This document shows, one piece after another, positions 14,048 through 19,435 of a stretch of DNA of 19,435 bases. This stretch comes from Eubacterium sp. UBA3279 (lineage in GTDB: Bacteria > Bacillota > Clostridia > Lachnospirales > Lachnospiraceae), in NCBI GenBank assembly GCA_002361775.1, contig DETV01000067.1, forward strand, positions 1 to 19,435, written 5' to 3'. Both the position numbers and the translations under genes were made by a program. Below the pieces are notes generated by a model. It was given only the letters and a program-made list of their open reading frames with translations. It had not been told where the DNA came from and did no database searches. The stretch's first letter is position 1; the number at the start of each line of letters is the position of its first letter.

Positions 14048-14710
14048 TTATTCTGCCTTCATTGGAGTAATGACAATATTTTCTGCTGCCACCCCTGTTT
14101 TTCTTTTTACAATATCTTCAATCTGAGCCCGGCTGGCATCATCCACCTCAGTCTGAGGAACTACGATATCGGCAGTCTCTCCTGTCAGATTTACCACCAC
14201 ATCCGGAAATCCTTTTGCTTCCAGAAGCAATTCCGCAGCGGATTCTTTTTCCACCAGATCCGTCATATTTACCATGCTTTCAATAGCGCTTTGCCGTTCT
14301 GTCTCCGAAAGTTCTCCATTATTAATGATTTCCAACAAGGTTTCTTTATTCTGAGAACGTATCTGTTCCCTGTTGATCCGGGCCTGCGCCATATATGTAG
14401 ATGCCCCTGTAAGTACCGCTTCTCCCGGAGTTTCCAGGGATGAATCAGAAACCTCTGTATCTGCGGTCTCCTCTCCCTCTTTCGTGGCATCTGCCGCTGT
14501 CTCATCGGTAATATCCTCATCCAGACTTTCAATATCCTGAAGCACACTGTCCATATCCACCGCCGCTTCCGTTTCTTTTGTTTCTTCTTTTTTTCCTGAA
14601 GTTCCCACCGCATCCAGTTTGGAATCTGAGTAACTGATATACCCGGCTGCCGCAATCATAATTGCCAATGCTGTAATGATGATCTGATTTTTTTTGAATA
14701 TTTTTTTCAC
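14048..14710 (-). CDS. spoIIIAH: SpoIIIAH, forespore-mother cell channel ring protein
   Basis: SpoIIIAH is made in the mother cell. Its extracellular YscJ/FliF-like domain binds forespore SpoIIQ across the intermembrane space, forming the channel known as the feeding tube. With a GTG start at 14710 it is 220 residues, near the B. subtilis length of 218. It has one transmembrane segment at about 9-25, an acidic low-complexity linker, and a C-terminal ring-building domain (about 110-220) containing LLEAKGFPDVVVNLTG. An upstream GTG at 14725 overlaps the spoIIIAG stop. I prefer 14710 because GAGGAG lies five bases before it and the N-terminus then reads MKKIFKKNQ. It is the last gene of the operon. 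Confidence 0.93.
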   Translation of the reverse strand: MKKIFKKNQIIITALAIMIAAAGYISYSDSKLDAVGTSGKKEETKETEAAVDMDSVLQDIESLDEDITDETAADATKEGEETADTEVSDSSLETPGEAVLTGASTYMAQARINREQIRSQNKETLLEIINNGELSETERQSAIESMVNMTDLVEKESAAELLLEAKGFPDVVVNLTGETADIVVPQTEVDDASRAQIEDIVKRKTGVAAENIVITPMKAE

Positions 14711-14721
14711 AATCTCTCTCC

Positions 14722-15285
14722 TCACTTCATTTTCAATACTTTGATTTTATGGGCATCCACATGAAATAAAGCCATCACCGCTTCCTGTATCTGTTGTACC
14801 AGCGCCGGATCATTTCCCCCTTCCGCAATCACCAAAACCCCCCGGATCTCAGGATATATTTCTGAAGACACATAGGGAATCTGACTGCCGTTTTGGGTTT
14901 CCTCATATACTGTTGTTTCCTGAGAGCTGGCAGACTGACTGTTGTTTTCTGTTCCCTCCCCGTCTTTTTGACTGGATGTTTCCGAATCCTCAGGAATATC
15001 TTTTTCCACAATTTTCTTTCCTGTAGATTCCATGGTAACAGAAACTTTTACCTTTCCCACTCCCTGTACCTGAGACAGTGCCCGTTCCAGTTGTTCTTCA
15101 TACTCCTGGCGGATGTCCGTCTCCCCTTTCACTTCCTTTGAAGTGTCCTGCACATCATCTGCTTCTTTCTGAGCTGTTTTTTTCACAGGCATAGCAATGA
15201 CTAAAAGCAAAAGACCTGCCAGCCCACAGACGATCCACTGTTCCCGTTTCATCTTTTTTACCGCAGCAATCACTCTTTCTTTCAT
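14722..15285 (-). CDS. spoIIIAG: SpoIIIAG, channel ring protein
   Basis: SpoIIIAG assembles into a large ring in the mother-cell membrane that faces the intermembrane space and forms part of the SpoIIIA-SpoIIQ channel. The 187-residue protein has a single transmembrane segment at about 18-36. A helical region follows (YEEQLERALSQVQGVGKVKVSVTMES). Next comes a Ser/Thr/Gln/Glu-rich variable stretch, then a ring-building domain with SEIYPEIRGVLVIAEGGNDPALVQQIQEAVMALF. It is shorter than B. subtilis SpoIIIAG (229), with most of the difference in the variable insertion. The ATG at 15285 follows GGGG, three bases after spoIIIAF. Confidence 0.93.
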   Translation of the reverse strand: MKERVIAAVKKMKREQWIVCGLAGLLLLVIAMPVKKTAQKEADDVQDTSKEVKGETDIRQEYEEQLERALSQVQGVGKVKVSVTMESTGKKIVEKDIPEDSETSSQKDGEGTENNSQSASSQETTVYEETQNGSQIPYVSSEIYPEIRGVLVIAEGGNDPALVQQIQEAVMALFHVDAHKIKVLKMK

Positions 15286-15288
15286 ACG

Positions 15289-15804
15289 TTACCCCTGTAT
15301 ACTTATATTTATATTACCCTCCGGAATATTATAGACTTCTTCCAGCTTACTTTTTAAAAATATTTCTTCTCTCCGGATATCCTCCCCCACTCCTTTTACT
15401 TTTAAAGAAATCTCCCGAAGTTCCAGCAACTCTCCGTCAAAGAAGGAAATATCACAGGAAATCATGGTGTATCCCCACTTCTCTGTCAGTTGCTTTACCT
15501 GCTGTTTCATTTCTTTTTCACAGGCGCGTTTCACATAATCCGCTCCTGCCAGTTCCTGACGGCCTGTCTCTCTCATCATTTCTTCAAATTCTTCCTCCAG
15601 AGCATGGGTGAGCGCCGCCTGTTCCAGTTTTTCATCCCAGCCTCCCATCTGAAGTAATGGGTCGAGAAAAAATAAAAGTAACATTATTCCCATAAAAAAC
15701 CGGATATACTTTCGTTCCTCTCCACCCGGCAGCAAATGCATCAGGGCTGATAAAAAAATATAGTAAAATGCCAGATTTTTCACCCACCGGGTCAGCCATT
15801 CCAT
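15289..15804 (-). CDS. spoIIIAF: SpoIIIAF, stage III sporulation membrane protein
   Basis: SpoIIIAF is a mother-cell membrane protein of the SpoIIIA complex. It has a small alpha-beta ring-like soluble domain that resembles those of AG and AH. The 171-residue protein has two N-terminal membrane segments (about 8-25 and 33-50). A helical stalk is followed by a C-terminal domain that contains GYTMISCDISFFDGELLELREISLKVKGV. The ATG at 15804 is preceded by GGGAGG at five bases, ten bases after spoIIIAE. It is somewhat shorter than the B. subtilis protein. Confidence 0.92.
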   Translation of the reverse strand: MEWLTRWVKNLAFYYIFLSALMHLLPGGEERKYIRFFMGIMLLLFFLDPLLQMGGWDEKLEQAALTHALEEEFEEMMRETGRQELAGADYVKRACEKEMKQQVKQLTEKWGYTMISCDISFFDGELLELREISLKVKGVGEDIRREEIFLKSKLEEVYNIPEGNINISIQG

Positions 15805-15814
15805 AATTACCTCC

Positions 15815-16978
15815 CTATCCCAGCGATCCTGCCAGAATTGCTATTGTAAGGAAAAACAAAATTTCCACAGTAAACAGAATTTTCAGCAACATCCCCACCC
15901 CTTCTCCCATGGTCTGGATACATCCGGCGATTCTGCTGTCTGTCACCGGCTGGAGCAAAGCGGCAAGCAGGCGATAGCATACTGAAGAAATCCCCAGACG
16001 AATCACAGGAGGAATAGCTGCCAGAAGGAGAAGAAGCAATGCCGCTGCTCCCAGACAATTTTTAAGCAAAACGGCAAGTCCCAACACCATTTCTGTAATC
16101 CCGCTGAAAATATTTCCCACTCCGGGAATTGCTTCAGCCGTCTTTCCCCAGGCTGTCCGTTTGAGCGCATCCACCGCCGGAGAAATCAGTCTCTGAATCA
16201 ATTGTAACCCCAGAATCATTCCCACCATGGTTTTCATCACCCACTGAATTCCTGTTTTTAATAATTCCGTCATTTTAGACAGAAATTCTTCTCTGGTAAG
16301 ATAATTAATTAATTCTATAAGAAAATAAAACCGGACCCCGGGAAGAAGAATCTTTAAAATCAGATGTTCTACCAGAAAAATAATTCCTATGATCATCTGA
16401 TAAAATATTCCCGCTGTGGAAATCCCCTCAGAAGCAGATAAAGCCAGATAATAGGCAGGAAGCAAAGCTCTCATAAATTCTGTGATTTTCTCCAGTGTTT
16501 CTCCAATCTGGCCGGCAAAAGATTCAAAACTTTTCAACAGCAGAACAAACAGGAAAAGATATACCACATAAAAAGAAATCTCCCCAATCTGCTGTTCTTC
16601 CAACACACTGGAAAATCCCGCCAGGAGGGAAGCTGTGACAGCCAGAAGCAAGAGAGGAACCAGGATTTTTTTCTGGATTCCCAGATTTTCCAAGAACAAT
16701 TGGATTCCTGTCTTTTTCCACTCCTGCGGCAGCCATATCCGTCCTTCCTCCATCATAGCCTTCACCATATCCCGAAAAGAAATATTCTCCTGCAAAAGTT
16801 CATCCACCGCCTCTTCCACCTCTGAAAGATTCAGTTCATCCAGCATTTCCTCCTGAAGTTCTTTTTTCCCTTCTTCATAGCCCGGTATTTCCTGCTCTGT
16901 TTTTCCCCAGCATTTTGTCCCATCCAGCAAAAAAAATACAATTCCCCATAACAGAATTTTTCTAACCCAAAAATTCAT
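15815..16978 (-). CDS. spoIIIAE: SpoIIIAE, polytopic stage III sporulation membrane protein
   Basis: SpoIIIAE is the largest membrane component of the SpoIIIA complex and is thought to form a transport core with AC and AD. The 387-residue protein has an N-terminal hydrophobic segment that may be a signal peptide (about 7-24), an acidic soluble region (about 25-100), then multiple membrane helices to the C-terminus. The GIGNIFSG-like segment reads IPGVGNIFSGITEMVLG. Length matches the family (about 390-400). Its ATG at 16978 overlaps the end of spoIIIAD by 17 bases, with GGAG inside spoIIIAD, so translation is coupled. Confidence 0.95.
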   Translation of the reverse strand: MNFWVRKILLWGIVFFLLDGTKCWGKTEQEIPGYEEGKKELQEEMLDELNLSEVEEAVDELLQENISFRDMVKAMMEEGRIWLPQEWKKTGIQLFLENLGIQKKILVPLLLLAVTASLLAGFSSVLEEQQIGEISFYVVYLFLFVLLLKSFESFAGQIGETLEKITEFMRALLPAYYLALSASEGISTAGIFYQMIIGIIFLVEHLILKILLPGVRFYFLIELINYLTREEFLSKMTELLKTGIQWVMKTMVGMILGLQLIQRLISPAVDALKRTAWGKTAEAIPGVGNIFSGITEMVLGLAVLLKNCLGAAALLLLLLAAIPPVIRLGISSVCYRLLAALLQPVTDSRIAGCIQTMGEGVGMLLKILFTVEILFFLTIAILAGSLG

Positions 16979-17348
16979 GAATCGTCTCCAAAAGAGCCGT
17001 CAATACCGGCATACTCACTGCCAGAACGGCCAGTCTTCCAAAGATCTGTATCTGACCTGCCACCGCCTGATATCCCGCATCCTTACAAAGACCTGCCGAA
17101 AACTGACCGATATATGTGATTCCTATCATTTTCAAAAGAATGTGCAGATATGTGGTTTCCAGAGGGATGTATTCTTTAATAGCTTTAAAGCTTTCCAAAA
17201 GATAAGATAATTTCCCCACGGAAAAAAATAAAATCGCAATTCCTGCCGTCATTGTAATATAAAATGCATACTCCGGACGTACTTCCTTCACCAGAATAGC
17301 CAGTAAAATCCCGGCAACTCCGATTACCGATACACGGACAATTTCCAT
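16962..17348 (-). CDS. spoIIIAD: SpoIIIAD, small stage III sporulation membrane protein
   Basis: SpoIIIAD is a small integral membrane protein of the SpoIIIA complex, related to SpoIIIAC. The 128-residue protein has three to four membrane helices (about 5-20, 28-50, 68-88 and 103-120). It contains the family segment YLHILLKMIGITYIGQFSAGLCKDAGYQAVAGQIQIFGR. The ATG at 17348 has an excellent AAGGAGGGG site, which overlaps the TAA stop of spoIIIAC. No oddities are seen. Confidence 0.94.
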   Translation of the reverse strand: MEIVRVSVIGVAGILLAILVKEVRPEYAFYITMTAGIAILFFSVGKLSYLLESFKAIKEYIPLETTYLHILLKMIGITYIGQFSAGLCKDAGYQAVAGQIQIFGRLAVLAVSMPVLTALLETIHEFLG

Positions 17349-17357
17349 GGCCCCTCC

Positions 17358-17552
17358 TTAGAAAGAAAATAATTTTTTGATTGTTTCGAATAATTCATAA
17401 ATATAAGGAAGTACCCAAAACAAAACGACGATCAAGCCTGCCAGACTGGTGAGAAACGCCTGTTCTTCCCTTCCGCTATGCTTTAATACCTGACCAAGGA
17501 CCGACACCAAAATGCCCACGGCTCCTATCTTAAATATAATTCCAACCTCCAA
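17358..17552 (-). CDS. spoIIIAC: SpoIIIAC, small stage III sporulation membrane protein (TTG start)
   Basis: SpoIIIAC is a two-helix membrane protein of the SpoIIIA complex. The 64 residues contain helices at about 5-22 and 33-53, with GAVGILVSVLGQVLKHSGREEQA between them, as in the family (B. subtilis 68 residues). The start is a TTG at 17552, six bases after GGGAGG with AATGGA between. The nearby ATG at 17557 is out of frame and only one base from the GGAGG, and its frame stops after ten codons. The gene could therefore be missed or mis-started by automated callers. Confidence 0.92.
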   Translation of the reverse strand: MEVGIIFKIGAVGILVSVLGQVLKHSGREEQAFLTSLAGLIVVLFWVLPYIYELFETIKKLFSF

Positions 17553-17576
17553 TCCATTCCTCCCTTTCTCCCCTGA

Positions 17577-18095
17577 TCACAGAAGTAAAATAACAAAAAA
17601 GGCGCCTCCCAATATACCAAGGCTGCGAAACAATTTTTGCTTTTCCGGTATCTGTATCCCCAAAGATTCTACTTTTTTCTCCTGTTCTCTCACATACCGT
17701 TCCAACAAATGAATCTGCATCTCCTTGTCCAGATATCCCAGATTACAGGCAGCCTGATAAAATTCCTGAATATCCTCTTTCTCCAGAAAGGTACCTTTCA
17801 TTTTTTCTTCCAATGTAATTTGAAGTGAATGAGAAAAATCCTCACCGGAAGCATTTCTCATTCTTTCTGCCAAAGTTGCCAGAAAAACAGAAAAGGGAGT
17901 ATCTGTTTTTTCGCTGATCCGCTCCATAGCCTCTGGAAGCGTTGTACGTGCAAAACTGATCTCCCCTTTCAGAAAATCTCCTATTTTTATGAATTCTTTT
18001 AACTGGCGTACTCTGCCGGCATATTGCTGTCCCTTCCAAAATCCCAGACCGCAGCAGGAAAAGAATAACAGCGCCGCGCCCAAAAGCCGGATCAT
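17577..18095 (-). CDS. spoIIIAB: SpoIIIAB, stage III sporulation protein
   Basis: SpoIIIAB is a membrane-anchored, largely helical protein of the SpoIIIA complex. It is distantly related to GspF-type secretion platform proteins and probably partners the SpoIIIAA ATPase. The 172-residue protein (B. subtilis 171) has N-terminal (about 3-20) and C-terminal (about 155-172) hydrophobic segments. Between them lies a helical cytosolic domain with LKEFIKIGDFLKGEISFARTTLPEAMERIS, a family hallmark. The ATG overlaps the spoIIIAA stop as ATGA, with GGAGG seven bases upstream. Confidence 0.94.
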   Translation of the reverse strand: MIRLLGAALLFFSCCGLGFWKGQQYAGRVRQLKEFIKIGDFLKGEISFARTTLPEAMERISEKTDTPFSVFLATLAERMRNASGEDFSHSLQITLEEKMKGTFLEKEDIQEFYQAACNLGYLDKEMQIHLLERYVREQEKKVESLGIQIPEKQKLFRSLGILGGAFFVILLL

Positions 18096-19066
18096 GACGC
18101 TGCCTCCTTTTTCTGATACAGACAGGTTCCTCTTTCATCGTATATTTTGAAAATATTTCCTGCTCCCTGATATTCTTCTCCCTGAAGGATAATATACCGT
18201 TCAAATATACGCTCCCTGATCATTCTTTCCAGCATGGGTTTTTTCTGAACTTCTTCTATGGTACTTCCATGAACAGTTGCCCAGAACTTACAACCGGAAT
18301 TTAAGATCATTTCAATGGCGTTCATTTCCTCATAATTTCCAATTTCATCCACAGCGATCACTTCCGGAGACATGGAACGAATCAGCATCATCATTCCCTC
18401 TGTTTTTGGGCATCCATCCAGGATATCTGTTCGAATTCCCACATCATTTTGGGGAATTCCCTGATAACTTCCTCCTATTTCCGAACGCTCATCCACCACC
18501 CCCACGGTGCATCCTGCAAAATCCCCGGTTCCATCCGAAATCTGTCGGATCATATCTCTCAACAAAGTAGTTTTACCACAGCGCGGAGGAGAAATGATCA
18601 ACGTATGAAACACGGATTTTTCGTTAATCACATAGGGAAGCACCGGATCTGCACATCCCTTTACCTGATGGGAAAACCGGATATTCACACAGGAAATCTG
18701 TGAAACTCCCTTTACCTGTCGATTTTCCAGAATAATCTTTCCGCCGATCCCTACCCGGTGTCCTCCCTGTATGGTAAGAAATCCCTGCCGGAGTTCCTCC
18801 TCATAAGCATATAAAGAAAACTGTCCCAAATACTCCATGGTTGTCCGAATCTGTTCCTGACTTACCAGATATGCCAACTCTTTATGACCAGTGAGCATAC
18901 CCTTTTGGGACAGAAAATATTCCTTTCCCTGTTGTCGCAAAAGCAGCGGTTTTCCCGCTCGAAGCCGGATTTCCTGCAGTTCTTCCGGATTCCAGTCAGC
19001 CTGTCTTAATATAGCCCGGATTTCTTCCGGAAACAGACGAATTACATCCTCCCTCTTCACCTTCAT
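18092..19066 (-). CDS. spoIIIAA: SpoIIIAA, secretion-type ATPase of the SpoIIIA complex
   Basis: SpoIIIAA is a cytosolic mother-cell ATPase related to VirB11/PulE secretion ATPases and thought to power the SpoIIIA-SpoIIQ channel. Numbering from the GTG at 19069, an N-terminal domain is followed by Walker A SPPRCGKTT (160-168), GVVDERSEIGG (190-200) and Walker B VIAVDEIG (237-244). The start is ambiguous among GTG 19069, ATG 19066 and GTG 19060. AGAGGTGAT fits best with GTG 19060, and AAAGG with GTG 19069. I list the ATG as the conventional choice. The upstream gap contains a candidate sigma-E promoter and a hairpin that covers the ribosome site. Confidence 0.95.
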   Translation of the reverse strand: MKVKREDVIRLFPEEIRAILRQADWNPEELQEIRLRAGKPLLLRQQGKEYFLSQKGMLTGHKELAYLVSQEQIRTTMEYLGQFSLYAYEEELRQGFLTIQGGHRVGIGGKIILENRQVKGVSQISCVNIRFSHQVKGCADPVLPYVINEKSVFHTLIISPPRCGKTTLLRDMIRQISDGTGDFAGCTVGVVDERSEIGGSYQGIPQNDVGIRTDILDGCPKTEGMMMLIRSMSPEVIAVDEIGNYEEMNAIEMILNSGCKFWATVHGSTIEEVQKKPMLERMIRERIFERYIILQGEEYQGAGNIFKIYDERGTCLYQKKEAAS

Positions 19067-19069
19067 CAC

Positions 19070-19101
19070 CTCTTTACCTTTATATATATGAGGGTAAAGA
19101 G
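19070..19101 (-). promoter_or_regulatory. Hairpin covering the spoIIIAA ribosome binding site
   Basis: On the minus strand CTCTTTACC (19093-19101) and GGTAAAGAG (19070-19078) are perfect 9-bp complements separated by 14 bases. The 3' arm contains most of the AAGGTAAAGAGG ribosome site. RNA reading in from the upstream transferase gene could hide the site. RNA starting near 19076 would lack the 5' arm. Confidence 0.5.
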
Positions 19102-19110
19102 AAAAAATAC
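19083..19110 (-). promoter_or_regulatory. Candidate sigma-E promoter of the spoIIIA operon
   Basis: The minus strand has CATATATA (19083-19090), similar to the sigma-E -10 CATACAAT. A partial -35 match, TATT within GGTATT (core 19106-19109), sits 15 bases upstream. In B. subtilis the spoIIIA operon is transcribed by sigma-E in the mother cell. The match is imperfect and the region is AT-rich, so this call is tentative. Confidence 0.35.
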
Positions 19111-19120
19111 CTGATTTTAT

Positions 19121-19435
19121 CTAATCCGGTACACATATCATTCCTGTATATCCGTCCTCCATTTCCAGTGAAAAAAACTGTACGTTTTCATAACGTAATG
19201 CAGACAATTCCCGGCGAATTCCCTCTCCTGTATATTTCAGATAACTTTCTTTTTTCGTCCAGAAATGAAAAAACTTTTCCGGCGTATATCCTGCTTTCTC
19301 ATATGCAAGCCATTCCTCAGAAGACAAAATTCTTTTTGCGGTTTTCTCACAGTTTCTCATTTTGTGAAACTGAATATCCAACCCCAATGGAACATTTCCC
19401 ACTCCACAGGATACCAGATTTTCAGAATGGCTGAT
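19121..19435 (-). CDS. Sfp-type 4'-phosphopantetheinyl transferase (C-terminal part; N-terminus outside window)
   Basis: These enzymes transfer the phosphopantetheine arm from CoA to a serine on carrier proteins. The 104 visible residues are open to the right edge and begin ISHSENLVSCGVG, matching the family's NISHS segment. The metal-binding motif PLGLDIQ and the WTKKESYLKYTGEGI motif (W-KE-xxK) follow, which identify the Sfp superfamily. The position usually occupied by Glu in G-D-E motifs is Gln here, as in some Sfp homologues. The gene may be translated from a GTG within this stretch, but the upstream residues fit the family, so the real start is outside the window. It is not a usual member of the spoIIIA operon. 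About 50 bases separate it from spoIIIAA. Confidence 0.85.
   Translation of the reverse strand: MSHSENLVSCGVGNVPLGLDIQFHKMRNCEKTAKRILSSEEWLAYEKAGYTPEKFFHFWTKKESYLKYTGEGIRRELSALRYENVQFFSLEMEDGYTGMICVPD

Noticed and set aside
1..19435. CRISPR arrays, tRNA or rRNA genes, phage genes, toxin-antitoxin or defence genes
   Set aside because: No regularly spaced repeats, cloverleaf sequences or recognisable defence or phage proteins were seen on either strand.

Overview
This window looks like chromosomal DNA of an endospore-forming clostridium, most likely a Lachnospiraceae-type gut Firmicute. The evidence is the moderate GC content, strong AGGAGG-type ribosome binding sites, a complete spoIIIAA-AH operon, spoIVB, and the conserved nusB-xseAB-ispA-dxs-tlyA-argR-recN-spoIVB backbone shared with Bacillus and Clostridia. 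All recognised chromosomal genes lie on the minus strand and are read from right to left. The only plus-strand gene is a truncated transposase at the left edge.

In transcription order (right to left): (1) the C-terminal part of an Sfp-type 4'-phosphopantetheinyl transferase runs off the right edge. (2) The eight-gene spoIIIA operon encodes the mother-cell ATPase and channel that supports the forespore after engulfment. It has a candidate sigma-E promoter and ends at a 20-bp stem terminator. (3) A CxxCxxCC (YkgJ-type) cysteine-cluster protein of unknown function has its own sigma-A-like promoter. (4) prfC (RF3) has its own TTGACA/TACAAT promoter and a GTG start. (5) A ten-gene run, asp23-nusB-xseA-xseB-ispA-dxs-tlyA-nadK-argR-recN, starts at an extended -10 promoter. 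Many of its genes overlap or abut, so it is very likely one operon. It joins transcription antitermination, exonuclease VII, isoprenoid precursor synthesis, rRNA methylation, NADP synthesis, arginine control and DNA repair. (6) spoIVB, the forespore protease that triggers sigma-K activation, has a candidate sigma-G promoter.

The left 1.2 kb is accessory. Spo0A normally follows spoIVB in spore formers, but here spoIVB is followed by about 200 nt of dense hairpins. Read on the minus strand these include GAAA and CUUG tetraloops and end in a strong intrinsic terminator. Next come a nested inverted repeat and a transposase that lost its C-terminal half. The hairpin region is the best candidate for something undescribed: a structured RNA or a mobile structured repeat.

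A second theme is insulation of the sporulation genes. At both spoIVB and spoIIIAA a hairpin spans the predicted transcription start. Read-through RNA from upstream would form it (a terminator at spoIVB, a blocked ribosome site at spoIIIAA), while RNA from the gene's own promoter would lack the 5' arm. This is inference from sequence and is testable.
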